Positions 30,638-44,079 are shown, numbered from the stretch's first letter. The stretch: 64,000 nucleotides of DNA from Melastoma dodecandrum (GCA_029817715.1 JARUPY010000387.1:1550001-1614000), one strand, 5' to 3'. Translations and numbers: made by a program. The notes: generated by a model not told the origin, from the sequence alone.

Positions 30638-33600
30638 CTGCCCTCCCCTCAAAATCACCCTTGTCCCCAAGGGTGATATGGGGAAACTGATTCTGAAGGT
30701 CTAACAGGTATTCCCAAGTCGCTTCCCCCTCTGATCGACCGACCCATTTCACAAGAACTTGGGTTACAGCCCGGTTTCCCCTTCTGACCATTCTTCGTTA
30801 TAGGATGTATTCTGGCAAGGATGTTCCCTGTGCAGAAGCGGGCAGCTGCGTCGAGGTAGGTACACCTTGCCCCACTGCTTGTTTGAGCCGGGAGACATGA
30901 AAGGTGTGGTGGATTTGTGCTGACTTAGGGAGATCCAGCTTATAGGCCACTTGTCCTACTTTATCCAGAATCTTATAAGGCCCAAAATATAGGGGAACCA
31001 ACTTGCCTGTATGCTGCCCATCAACCGAACTCTGTCTATGTTGCTGTAGCTTCACAAAAACCCAGTCACCCACATTGAATTGTCTATCCGACCTCTTTCT
31101 GTTTGCCATTTGTTGCATCCTGTTCTGTGCCCTGTGGATATGAAACCGCAACAGTTGAGTCATTTCCTCCCTACTAGTGAGTTCCAGGTCCACCGCTTTG
31201 TAAGCTGAAGTCCCTGTGATGTATGGCAACTGAATTGGGGCTTCATATCCATAGAGAGCCTCAAACGGAGTCATGCGGATAGTAGAATGAAAAGTGGTAT
31301 TATACCACCATTCTGCTAACGGCAACCACTTACACCACATCGTAGGGCAATCCGAACACATGCACCTCAAGTAGGTCTCCAAGCACCTATTAACAACCTC
31401 CGTCTGACCGTCCGTTTGTGGATGGTAAGCGGTTGACAGCCGTAAATCAACTCCCTGCAACCTGAATAGTTCTTGCCAGAAATCACTAAGGAATATAGAA
31501 TCTCGATCACTAGTGATTGTCTGGGGAAGCCCATGCAGTCTAAACACTGTGTTTAAGAAGAGTTCAGCCACCTTACTTGCTGTATAGGGGTGTTTAAGAG
31601 CCATAAAGTGGGCGTATTTGGTTAGTCGATCCACCACCACCATGATAACTTCATTTCCCATAGATTTAGGCAATCCTACTATAAAATCCATCGATATATC
31701 CGTCCATACTGCAGAAGGAACCGGCAGTGGCTGTAGCAAGCCTGGGGATGCTGCTAGGTCATACTTGCATCTTTGGCAGACTGCACATGCCCTAATGAAA
31801 GCCCGGACCTGCTTCTCTAAACCCTTCCAGTAACAAAAACTCGCGATCCGTTTAGTAGTCCCATGAATTCCTGAGTGTCCCCTTGACGCCGATGCATGGA
31901 AGGTCTTAATGATCTGACTTCGTAACTCCATGTTGTCCCCAACCACCAGCTTCCCCTTCCGCAACAACAGTCCCTGTTTAAGCTCATATACCGAAGGTTC
32001 CCCCTGTTTCAGCCTCTGAATAATCGACTGCAACTGATTATCCTGCTGCCAACTATCGCGAATAGCATCAAATAGGGTCCCCTGTTGCAAATTTAGACTA
32101 ATGGACATGATTTCAGCCGCCAGAATTCTAGAAAGGGCGTCAACTACCACGTTTTCCTTACCCTTCTTATAGCTAAGTTCATAATCATATCCCAAAAGTT
32201 TGGTCAGCCACCTGAATTGCATTTCATTGTGCAATTTCTGCTCAAGTAAAAATTTTAAGCTATGATGATCAGTCTTGATGACGAAACGCCTTCCAATCAA
32301 ATAGTGTCTCCATTTGTCCACAGCGTAAACAATCGATAACAATTCTTTCTCGTAGACTGATAGGCTCATATGCCGTGGTGCCAGAGCTTTACTGATGAAA
32401 GCTATAGGGCGCCCCCGCTGCATTAACACTGCTCCGATCCCTATTTGGCTGGCATCGGTTTCTACCACTAGTTGCTGGCTGAAATCTGGCAGCGCCAGCA
32501 CTGGAGTTGTTACCATAGCATCTTTTAACTGAACAAAGGCAGCCTGTGCTTCTGGGGACCATTTAAAAGAGTCCTTCTTGAGTAATTGTGTTAGTGGTTT
32601 ACTAAGGGTGCCATACCCCTTGACAAATCGCCTGTAGTACCCTGTTAAACCAAGGAATCCCCGCAACTGTTTGATGTTCGTAGGAGCTGGCCAATTCTGT
32701 ATAGCATCCAATTTCCTTGGATCGGTAGATACTCCCCCCCTCTTCAATGAAGTGTCCTAGATATTCCACTCTTCGTTTAGCAAACGAACACTTGCTTAGT
32801 TTAGCAAACAAGCAATTTTTCTGCAGTAACTCCAATACCACCGATAGATGAACCACATGCTCTTCCATATTTGGACTGTAGACTAGAATATCATCAAAGA
32901 AGACAAGTACGAATTTCCTCAAATGAGGTCTAAAAACCTCGTTCATGAGACTTTGAAACGTGGAGGGAGCGTTGGTTAGCCCAAAGGGCATAACCCGAAA
33001 CTCATAATGCCCCTCGTGAGTCTTAAAGGCTGTCTTAGCGATGTCTTCATCTTTAACTCGGATCTGATGATACCCAGACCGTAAATCGAGTTTGGAGAAG
33101 AGTGTAGCACCCTGTAATTCATCTAAGAGCTCCTCAATCACCGGAATCGGAAACTTATCCTTAATTGTCTTCTTATTGAGTTCCCTGTAGTCTATGCAAA
33201 GTCTCCAGCTATTGTCTTTCTTCTTTACTAGAACCACGGGAGAGGAAAATGGGCTGGTGCTGTGTCGAATGACCCCAGCTTGGAACATTTCCTGGATTAG
33301 CTTCTCTATAACATCCTTCTGGGCACTTGAATACCGATAGGGTCGAAGATTTAAGCCTTTCACACCCTCTTCCAAGGGGATGCAGTGATCATGGCTCCTT
33401 TTAGGAGGCAGAGTAGTAGGCTCCTCAAATACTGCTGCAAATTTCTGTAACACCTCTTGGATCTGATTGGGTACAATCTGAATCTGAGTATCATTCCCTA
33501 CCGAATTTTGTTGGGCAATGATCAACAGGCCCATATCCTTGGAGTCCACTGCAAATGCCCCAGTGGTCACTCTCGTAAGCCCTTCCCCTCCAGCCTCTAA

Positions 33601-35187
33601 ACTCACTTCCCTACCACCCCATTGATAAGTCATCTTTAGATTTGAAAAATTCCACACCACCGTACCAAGGGTACTCAGCCATTCCATTCCCAGAATCACC
33701 TCACAACCTTTGATGGGCATTACTAACATCCTGGACTGATATGCAACCCCTTGCATCTCCCACTCGAACACACGGACCAGTGATACACATGAAACTTTCT
33801 CCCCGTTCGCCACCATGACATTTCTGCTTTGTATTGCTTCTGTTTTGCACCCTATCCGTTTAGCCACTCCCACATCTAGGAAGTTGTGGGTACTTCCTGA
33901 GTCAATCAAAATCGTCAACCATCTCTTCTTGTACCACCCGATTACCTTCATCGTTCTATTCTTAAGAGATAGAGCCACACCGTATAAAGCGTGCAATGAA
34001 ACCACAGGCATTTCTTCTTCTTGATCCACCCCAGTTCCTTCTTGTTTCCACCCTTCCTTCATCCCCATTTGACCAATAGAGTGGGTGGATAGGCTCTTAT
34101 CAGCCAAAATACTGTCCTCCGAATGCCAATTTTCCTCATCCTTTCCTTCTTCATTTTCTTCTAACACAATTGCGTACATTTTCTGACCATTGCATTTATG
34201 GGAGAACGAGTATTTCTCATCACAGTAGAAACAAAGCCCCTTTCTCCTTTTCTCATCAAGTTCTGCTGCAGATAGTCTTCTATGAGGTGGTTGGTATATA
34301 TTTGGTCGATTTTCCCCAACTCCTAACCCCTTTCCTCTGTCTTCAGAAAACTTACTTCCCCCAGACCACCGTGGGATGCTTCTTCCACCCTGATTGACAT
34401 TCATTCCCCTATTCTGGCCCTGCATTTGCTCCCATTTAGCTCCTCTGACAAACCCTTCCCTTCCCCCGAACCCTTCCTCATCGGACAATGTTTTCCCAAG
34501 GGCAATAGCATGCTGAAGCGTTCTGGGATTGAAAGCTGTCATCAGCTTCCTGTGTTCCCTTTTGAGCCCTCCGATAAACATAGCTACCTGATCCTCATGA
34601 GATAGCTCCACCCGTGTCACCAACGACACAAACTCCTCCACATATTCTGAGTAACTTCGACCCTCCTTCAACTCCTTGAGTAACACTATCGGGCGAGAGA
34701 GCTCATTAGGGCCGAATCTCATTAACATTCCAGCGGAGTATTCTGGCCAACTAATTGGTCCCTTCAATTCCCTGTTCCGGATGAAGGCGTAATGCCATTC
34801 TATCGCGGGTCTACTGAGATAAATTGATGCCACACTTACCCTCATGTCCGGCGGTGTACCATCCAATTCGAAAAACCTCTCGCATTTGAATATCCATTCC
34901 TGGACGTTGTTACCATCGAAGGATGGAAACTCTACCTTTGCCTGTCTGGTAACCCGGTCATCTGGCTTTGGGCTGGAATAATATGGTCGACCACCCGACT
35001 GTCCCTCTTCAGACCATTCTCTCTGTTTTCCCCTACTACTCCTTTCCATATTATCCATTCTTAAGGTCAGATCTGCAAACTGCTCGCTCATTCCATCTAT
35101 TTTCTTCATGAGTTCTTTCATCATCTCTTTCATAGGATCTGGCTCCATGATAGCGTCCTTCGATCGAGTATGGTCTGACACGGGCAT
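30159..35187 (-). pseudogene. Gypsy Gag-Pol, copy 2, two disabling changes
   Basis: This has the same domain order and nearly the same sequence as copy 1. Two breaks are seen. One C is added in a C run near 32730-32737 (seven C against six in copy 1), which shifts the frame after the reverse transcriptase palm. Two adjacent base changes turn the Gln codon of the EYILQ motif into TAA (about 30798), just before the chromodomain. From the start equivalent to copy 1 (35187) the first open part ends at 32602; the second runs from about 32747 to 30798; the chromodomain tail is open from 30791 to 30159. This copy needs helper proteins to move. Confidence 0.93.
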
Positions 35188-35213
35188 AACAACAGCGGGA
35201 ATCGAGCTCTCGT

Positions 35214-35225
35214 GCTCTGATACCA
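35214..35225 (-). other. Primer-binding site, Gypsy copy 2
   Basis: TGGTATCAGAGC on the minus strand, with the same three-base spacing from the LTR as in copy 1. Confidence 0.92.
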
Positions 35226-35228
35226 AGT

Positions 35229-35910
35229 TGTTACGTGGAAAAGACCAAAACACAAGTAACGAGGCTGGATTCCTTTACATCAACATCAAAATGTCCCCAA
35301 CTCCAAGTCTATACACAGATGCAGCAAAATAAAGCAGTCACGGCTAAAATTAACCAGTCGTAGCTATGAAACTCAGCACCATCACCACCACAGCCACCCC
35401 AAAACCTCCATTCACCCCAGAATCTCCTCCCTCACCCCTCCTCCTTAGCCTCCATTTCCCCAGAAAATATCTTCCCTCCTCCTTTCTCTCTCTTCAGCTC
35501 CCTCCTTATGCCTGTCGCCCCCTTGCAACAACCACCCAGTGTCTCCGTTGCTTGGGCGTGCGCGAGTTTGTTGGACATTTCCCCATTCCTGCTCTTTAGT
35601 CCTTCATCTATGATATTCATTTCGCATGGTCCATCACTTTTCACATTCATCTCAATTCCGTCCTTCGCTCTGACCTTCCCCTTCAATTCTGGATCTGGAT
35701 CCCCTTCACCAAAACCCATCTCAGGGTGTATGTCCTTCTCAAAGCCCTCGCCCATCTCCGAGCCCTTACCCGAGCCCATTTCCTTAATAACCATCTCCAT
35801 ATTAATAGCAGCTAACTCTTCCCCGACATCGAACTCTTCTCCAACTCCTTCATCAACCCCCACTTCCTGAACTCCTCCTTCTCGTGAGCTACCTCCCCTT
35901 TCACGTATCA
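35229..35910 (-). repeat. LTR 3 of the Gypsy array (element 5' end)
   Basis: 682 bp, ending on the plus strand in CACGTATCA right before the CAAAT duplication. By eye it has one private base change. Confidence 0.95.
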
Positions 35911-35915
35911 CAAAT
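35911..35915. repeat. Right target-site duplication of the Gypsy array (CAAAT)
   Basis: CAAAT follows the outer LTR directly and matches 24679-24683. Confidence 0.92.
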
Positions 35916-36675
35916 CTAACACGAATCCTCCAAGATTCAGCAGCTTAGATTCCTCCAATTCAAGTTCGAACCGACCCACAAAATCAAGTCCGAACCTTTC
36001 CATTAAAAAAAACTCTCTTTGCAGGAACCATTGCAAAAAGAAAGCGTCCAACAAGGGAATGGATAAAGCCCACCACAGGTTTCTTTTCTTTGTTTCCTTT
36101 TTCGGGTTTTACAAGGGAACCTGAGAGTAAAGAGAGCCAAATTGCTTTGAGTGACCGCGTAGAAAGGAGGAAGCTTTCCTCCAGGAATGCGACGCATTCA
36201 TCCCTTTTGTCATTTCAACAGAAAAAGATTGGATCTTTCTTCTTTCCCCAGATTCAATAAATCCCGCCGTAAGCACGGAGTTGGCTGAACCTAGCTTTGA
36301 TCCTTGTCCTATAGGAAGAAGACGAGTGGTGAACCGGCGGATGAGGAACAACAGAAGATGATCTGACAATCATCGGGCATTGACAAAATTCCGAATACTA
36401 ATAAATAATTCGACTTTAATACACCCAATTATTTTAAGGGCCATATAAATCCCATCTACCTACCATTCCCCCCTCCATTTCTCTACCGACCCCCACCACT
36501 TCGGACCTTCCCCGCCGCCGTCGCCGACGTAACGACCGGGAGGTAGCGATCTTTCTATGTAAACAAAGCTTCCTTGATCGATCTCCGTCTTCCAACCGCT
36601 ATCGCCTGGATTGCCTTCTCTGTTTTGATTGATTTACCTCTGTAGATCTGTTCAGGGTTTCCCTTCCTTGACCAG
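35916..36675. other. Region between the Gypsy array and the E2 gene
   Basis: Its left part continues the sequence interrupted by the Gypsy array. On the minus strand, a short frame starting near 36186 (WRKASSFLRGHSKQFGSLYS) has the basic, serine-rich look of a mitochondrial presequence and could be the lost first exon of the NDB pseudogene, but the splice phase does not fit cleanly. The right part (about 36470-36675) is the GC- and CT-rich leader of the E2 gene. Confidence 0.35.
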
Positions 36676-38895
<2,220 letters not shown>

Positions 38896-40705
38896 GGAAA
38901 AGCTGGGCGGGCTATATACAAGTCATGAATCTCATGATCATGTAACGAGGTGGGAGGGGGCGGGGAGTGGGGAGGAGGACCTCTGTTATCTCCTTGGCAT
39001 TTCATTCTTCTCTGTTTCAATTTATGTCTTATTTTACTTGAGTGCTAAGTGTGATCTGTGTCTCTCCCTCTATTACTCTTAATCACCCTAAAATTCCAGT
39101 TAAGAAAATGAAAGAAGGGGAGAATTGTCATGTCTTGCCCTCCTAGACAGATACATTATTATTGATGGTGGTGATGGCTGGTGCCTTCCCTTAATCTGTT
39201 TGTTATTGGGTAATCCAATGCTAAAATACAACTCAATTCTCTGGTATTCGCCTTCTCTTGCCCCTAGATACCGTTTGAGTCTCCCATTGTCTGAACAGCA
39301 TATGGGCTGTTTCAAACAGCCTCTGTCTGTCTGGGGAGACAGAGGGGCCTAATCCTCACAAGAATAGGCTGTTGTGGTCCATGAAACCTTAAGATAGCAC
39401 ACAGCCTCGTACAGTGTGTCTGTCCATTCTATCTATCCCATATATATTGCAGAAATTGTCTCCTTCTGATGTCTTTAAAGCTGCAAGTGTAAGATGATAC
39501 TAGGGTTTCTGGTTCATCTCTTCTGTGGAGGAAAGACCCCTTATTTTGTCTGTCAAAGTCTCAGAGAGGCTTGTACCAAACCAAACGAAAACAACCCTTT
39601 TGATTTTCTTAATCTATGCAGAATAGATAGGAGATGGGGCATGACGTTTTCGGACTAATGTGTCGGACGGCTTGCTGTTTGGGAAATAATTTTTGTGTCC
39701 CTAAGTGTCTGGTGCAGGTGGATTAAATTAGTAGCCGAACAAAGGCGGCCGCGAAAATGACTACTCTTTTCAACAACCACCTTGCTAAGCATGAAATTGT
39801 CTGGAATTAGGAACAGCATCCTAAATGGAAGTGTGCATCGTCAAGTTGGGCAAGAGGAAAGGGACAGGACAAGATGAGCATCTGCTGCAACCCCATTAGT
39901 AGTGAAGAAGAAGAAGAAGAAGACCAAAAAAAGATTAACAGAGACTGGCGCCCCTCTGCATGCAGTGTATATAGCCACACAGCAGCGAATTTGCAGGAGA
40001 GGGGGGAAGAAGAAGAACACACATGAAGGTGCCTCGGAACTCAAGGCTAAACAATATGCAATGCATGATGATTTTTTTCAATTCCTCCTCTTCCAGTTGA
40101 TGTAACAAAGGCTAAACAACAAACAAGAAGAAAACAACACAACAACCCATGCAAACGTAACGTATCCGGGGAACAAGACATGTATCCCTTCAACTACTGC
40201 AACTGCAACTGCAGTAGCCACTGGATTGGATCCCCCCCCCCCAAGTGACACGTGTCGAACGCCCACATGACTCTTCTCCGCGGTGCCTTCCTCTCCTCTC
40301 TTGTTCATGGCCTCCTCCCGCTCTCCAAAACAAAAACTAAGCACACACCCACTTGCAAATCTCGATTACTATACAAAAATAAGTCTTTTTCTTTTCATAT
40401 TTCAAAAAAACTTGAAAGCAAGAGAGGATGATGACACAAGGCCCCACCTCCCTTATAAACGACAGAGAAGGGCCATTTTATCCTTTTCTCTTTCTCAAAA
40501 GAAAAGCCAAAGCAAGAAAAGCTTAAATACCATAACTTCCTTTCCTCTTTTTCCTCCCTTTGCGACCGTCTCTTTTATTCTTCGATTCCTCTCCCTCACA
40601 CTCCCCCTTAATCCTCTGCCCTGTTCTCTTCTCTTTATTCCTCACCACGGCCTTCTTTTCAGTCTCGAATCGAACCCAAAACCTTTTTACTATTATTATT
40701 CCTTG
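38896..40705. other. E2 3' flank and CRF upstream region
   Basis: No gene is recognised in 1.8 kb. Notable items are two adjacent hairpins (39305-39345), a GAA microsatellite (about 39905-39922), a run of C near 40232-40241, and a CT-rich stretch from about 40500 that fits the leader of the CRF gene. A TATA-like CTTATAAAC lies near 40451. Confidence 0.5.
39305..39345. repeat. Two adjacent perfect hairpins
   Basis: GGCTGTTTCAAACAGCC (39305-39321) has an 8-bp stem and a 1-base loop. It is followed at once by CCTCTGTCT (39320-39328) pairing with AGACAGAGG (39337-39345) across an 8-base loop; two bases are shared between the hairpins. Function unknown; possibly part of a MITE. Confidence 0.7.
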
Positions 40706-40735
40706 ATGCTGTCTCTTCTGATACTCGTTACTTGA
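40706..40735 (+). promoter_or_regulatory. Upstream ORF in the CRF leader
   Basis: ATG at 40706 opens nine codons and ends at 40735, 39 bases before the CRF start codon, if the transcript begins upstream of it. Such uORFs often dampen translation. Confidence 0.4.
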
Positions 40736-40774
40736 TTTGCTTCCTTCCCCGCAAGTGATATTTGTGTCCGGAAA

Positions 40775-41608
40775 ATGGAACGAGGGGCCAGATTTTTTGG
40801 ATCCACCGTTAAGTACACGGAGCACCGCGCTCGCTCTGTGTCCAAAACAGGGCGGCCTCCGCTCCCCAGGGTCGTCAGGGTCTCCTACACCGATGCCGAC
40901 GCCACGGACTCTTCCGGTGACGAGGATGATGAGGGTGCGTCCTCCCTCAGGCGTCTGAAGAGGTTCGTCCACGAGATTGTGGTTCAATCCCCAGGGCCGG
41001 TTGGGAAGAAGGTTAGGATGGAGGGGGATGCTGATAAAGTTGTGAGTCAGCTCACAGCGGAGGAGGCCGAGAAGAAGAGGTTCCGAGGGGTGAGGAGGAG
41101 GCCGTGGGGGAAGTGGGCTGCCGAGATTCGGGACCCGTCCCGGCGCGTGCGGCTCTGGCTTGGAACGTATGACACCGCCGAGGAGGCGGCGAGAGTCTAT
41201 GACCACGCAGCGATACGACTTCACGGTAAGGGCGCATTCACCAACTTCTCCGCGCCCTCACCGAAGTCGGTCCTTCGGTGTCCCTCCCCGGTGTCATCTT
41301 CAATGGACGACGACAGAGAAAGGGACGAGGACAGCGGCTCCTCGTCCTCGTTATCCACTGAGAAGCCCTCCCCTGCACCTACAACTACAGACTCTCCAAC
41401 AACCATGAAGGAAGAAAAGCTACCGCTAGCGAGCGACGTGTGCTTCGACTTTGGAAGCGAATTCGAGCTCGAGGAAGCCGCCGGGTACTGCCTCACGGGG
41501 TTTGAATTCGAGTTCGGGTATCCCCCGGCATGGAAGGGCGAGTTCCGCGACGACCCGTTTCAGGACATCGGGGATTGGTTGGGTTCGGATCCGCTTCTCG
41601 CAATCTGA
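40775..41608 (+). CDS. CRF: AP2/ERF transcription factor, cytokinin response factor (ERF group VI)
   Basis: This is a nuclear DNA-binding factor; CRFs act in cytokinin and stress responses. The intronless frame gives 277 residues. The N-terminal CRF domain, which defines the subgroup and mediates protein contacts, is at about 33-68 ([15 protein letters not shown] and [13 protein letters not shown]). A single AP2 domain is at about 102-159 ([48 protein letters not shown]), with Ala and Asp at the ERF-type positions (WAAEIRD). After it lie CPSPVSSS, a putative MAP-kinase motif (SP(T/S)SVL-like), a Ser/Pro-rich linker and an acidic, aromatic tail ([17 protein letters not shown]) that may be an activation region. 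The paralogue number cannot be assigned. Confidence 0.94.
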   Translation: MERGARFFGSTVKYTEHRARSVSKTGRPPLPRVVRVSYTDADATDSSGDEDDEGASSLRRLKRFVHEIVVQSPGPVGKKVRMEGDADKVVSQLTAEEAEKKRFRGVRRRPWGKWAAEIRDPSRRVRLWLGTYDTAEEAARVYDHAAIRLHGKGAFTNFSAPSPKSVLRCPSPVSSSMDDDRERDEDSGSSSSLSTEKPSPAPTTTDSPTTMKEEKLPLASDVCFDFGSEFELEEAAGYCLTGFEFEFGYPPAWKGEFRDDPFQDIGDWLGSDPLLAI

Positions 41609-42929
41609 GCTTCTGAGGCCAGCCGGAACCGAACGGAATCCGGCCAAAAGTTTTGTCACTCTCCTAGTTGTATTAGTTTCGTTTCTCATTCTTAATCTTA
41701 AGGTCTCCCCTCGCTTCGATTCAGTTGCTCCCATTCATCAAAAGAATAAGCCGGCAATGTAATATGATGAGACATGTCATCAACATTCGTGTTCAAACTA
41801 TGAAAACAACCCCAAGTACATGGATTATTCTCAGGACAAAATCATACGACTCCAAATAAAGATTCGAAATTTGTCCTCAACCTTGCGCTCTTCTCCAATG
41901 TTTTATTTAATGTAATAACATTAGTCAACATGGCTTAGAATTGGGTCCATCTTGTCTTCAAACTTTGGTTCTCCCTATGGATGTCCCAACATGACATTAC
42001 ATTCTAATAGGCACCTCAAAACTAATACAAAACAGTTTGTCTCATGCGTCAACAGCACTGAAGGTAATTGAGTAGTCTTGTGTGTGTGAGTATGGAAAGT
42101 AGAAACAAAGTAGAAGGGGAATGAAGCGAAATTTGGCAAAAGAGAAATTAAGGCAATCGCTGTCGGAGAGGATCTTGTTTGGGATTCTTTTCAGGTCTTC
42201 GCATTTAAGTGATGGGACAACAAAGCCTTGTCAGATATTTGGGGCGAATGCATCCTCCTCATCGTCTATCTGCAATCTTCTTCTTCTTCTTCTTCGTTCT
42301 TTCCTTCTTGGAAAGTGACCCATCAGCACGCCTCACATAAACCCCTGTCTGATTTGGGTTGTTTTTCCTTTAATCTTTTAGAAAATCTTCAGCTAGCCTT
42401 TTGTCTATGCCTGACAAAATCAAAACCAACAATAAGATCTGGGTCAAAACCTCGATTGTTTTAAAACTAAACCCAATCATTTTGTTCCTACTGAGGATGT
42501 CTTATCGGGTCCAAGCTGGTCCCCCACTCCCCCTACCTTCCCTGCCAGCAATGCCCCAAAAAGCTGCCCCTGTCTCCTTCTTTTTCTTCTGTTGCGTTAG
42601 CCAAGTTGGGCAAGTGTGTTACATTTAGGAAATCTTGTGAAATCAGGGTCAGCCCATTTTCTGGGATAATGACCTTCGATGGAAGACTTTAAGATCTGCT
42701 TCCTGATATTCATGTTTCTGTGGGCTCCAAATTATGGGGACATGATGGTATTGTTCGCGCTCGGAACGGATCACGTCGGAAATATTTGGCAATGGACTCA
42801 CAGTAGTTGTATTGTGGTCGCCAGTAAGAAGATGCACTAACTTTATACAGAAACAATGCAAGTCTTACAATCTTTAGAGAATTAAAAGAAAAGGGCTTAC
42901 AGCCATTAAAAGGGAAAAAGGGACACGAT
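41609..42929. other. CRF 3' flank and intergenic sequence
   Basis: No gene is recognised. A CTT microsatellite lies at about 42279-42294. Confidence 0.5.
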
Positions 42930-42966
42930 GGTGACGATGTCGGATCTTGTAGCGGCGGAGAACACG

Positions 42967-43161
42967 TGACGAAGGCCTTGGAAGCTCGCTCCGTCTGTGG
43001 TGGTCGCTGGCGGAAGGTCGTGACGAAGGCCTTGGAAGCTCGCTCCGTCGGTAGTGGTCGCTGGCGGAGAGTTGTGACGAAGGCCCTACGAGCTCACTCC
43101 GTCGGTGGTGTCGCTGGCGGGGGTTGACGACAAAGGCCCTACGAGCTCACTCTGTCGGTGG
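42967..43161 (+). repeat. Minisatellite, about 54-bp unit, 3.7 copies
   Basis: TGACGAAGGCC starts at 42967, 43021 and 43075, and a variant (TGACGACAAAGG) at 43125. Each unit contains GAGCTCACTCCGTCGGT or a close variant and TCGCTGGCGG. Confidence 0.9.
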
Positions 43162-43595
43162 AAAAGGAGTTGACCTATAAACCGGGTCAGGGTATCTAAT
43201 TTCCTAAGGTTGACGAACAAACTTCAGAGTTTTGGCTGTGTATGGTCGTGGTTTGTCTTGAAAAATTCCTCTGCTATTTATAGAGGACTTGTACGTGTTT
43301 AACACGTAACAGATAGATCGTGTTATAGATCGTGATCCCTATTATCGTGGGAGTGTCTCAACAACCTCCTTTATATGTGGGATCACGTTCCTGGATATTA
43401 GAATCAGTTACGATCCTTAACAAACGTGATTGAAAATGCATAAATTTATTCCAACCTTGTCGACTTAACTGATCTGTACGGACTACGACCGACTTGGTCG
43501 AATTATCCAGAATTCCGTCGACTTGACCCTACTAGTAGACTTAGCTACTGTTGAGTCATCTTGGTTGACTTTGATTACCATATTCCTTCGTCGTG

Positions 43596-43690
43596 AGTCG
43601 ACCTAGTCGACTCCGTTCATAAGTCGACCTAGTCGACCTCGTCATGAGTCGAGCTAGTCGACTTTGTCATGAGTCGACCTAATGACGACT
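43596..43690 (+). repeat. Minisatellite of palindromic AGTCGACCTAGTCGACT units
   Basis: AGTCGA starts at 43596, 43622, 43647 and 43672 (period 25-26). Each unit is close to its own reverse complement and holds GTCGAC sites. Related GTCGACTT pieces occur upstream near 43460-43520. Confidence 0.85.
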
Positions 43691-43839
43691 GCATCTCGGG
43701 CCGACTCGGAGTATGACTTGAAGGATTACTGGGTTTCTGTTCTAAGTTCAGGCCCAAAATTATTTGCCATGTCAACAGTATGTTCTGGGTTAAGAAGGCT
43801 AACATGTTGTTCGTGTTGCTTCGCGGATTTGGATAACAT

Positions 43840-44067
43840 TGTCAGCGGTTAAGGTTTTTAGGATTTGATTTATTTTCTAAAATATTCTAGGAATAAGATT
43901 TGATTTAGCAAATCTCATTGAGAGATTTAGGAGATCTATTTAGATTCTCTTTTAGTTTTTGATTGTTTTCCTATATAAGAATCTCTTGTAAACATGGGTT
44001 TAATAAGTTGTTTTTTTTGCCAACCAATAATTTTCTACAATTTTTATCCTCGAATCAAAGTTTGACA
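43840..44067 (+). repeat. 5' LTR of the Copia element
   Basis: 228 bp with a TATA box CTATATAAG at 43971. It holds five bases (CATTG) absent from the 3' LTR. Confidence 0.96.
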
Positions 44068-44079
44068 TGGTATCAGAGC
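44068..44079 (+). other. Primer-binding site of the Copia element
   Basis: TGGTATCAGAGC, complementary to initiator tRNA-Met, begins directly after the LTR. Confidence 0.95.

Larger units (their letters stand above)
24684..35910 (-). mobile_element. Gypsy (chromovirus) tandem dimer: LTR-INT-LTR-INT-LTR
   Basis: The array has three LTRs of exactly 682 bp (24684-25365, 29956-30637, 35229-35910) and two internal regions of 4590 and 4591 bp. The period is 5272-5273 bp. Each LTR, read in element direction (minus), runs TGATACGTG...CACGTAACA, with near-perfect 9-bp terminal inverted repeats. Primer sites complementary to initiator tRNA-Met and purine tracts sit where expected. The whole array, not each copy, is bounded by CAAAT on both sides. 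Protein order protease-RT-RNaseH-integrase with a C-terminal chromodomain makes it a chromovirus; the gag style suggests the Reina group, which I hold less firmly. It lies upstream of the last recognisable N-terminal exon of the NDB pseudogene, probably in an intron. Collapse or duplication during assembly is unlikely because the copies differ at scattered bases. Confidence 0.95.
42930..43777 (-). mobile_element. LTR-like sequence, minus orientation (left end not found)
   Basis: Read on the minus strand it starts TGTTGACATGGCAAAT at 43777 and has a promoter-like CTCTATAAATAGCAGAGG near 43270-43287. GC-rich repeated leader sequence follows, the layout of a large plant LTR. I found neither the other end nor a target duplication (the right flank is GTATG), and no internal coding sequence next to it. 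It could be a solo LTR, a truncated one or another repeat class. Confidence 0.45.

Noticed and set aside
36003..36369. Calling the minus-strand frames near 36.2 kb as exon 1 of the NDB gene
   Set aside because: The presequence-like look is suggestive, but the splice phase with the next exon does not fit, so it is mentioned only as a possibility.
40523..41224. Long minus-strand open frame across the CRF gene
   Set aside because: It is antisense to a well-supported AP2/ERF gene, is low-complexity (Arg/Pro/Lys-rich) and has no motif.
42967..43161. Regularly spaced repeats that might suggest a CRISPR array
   Set aside because: Units are directly adjacent without unique spacers, and the DNA is from a plant nucleus; it is a minisatellite.
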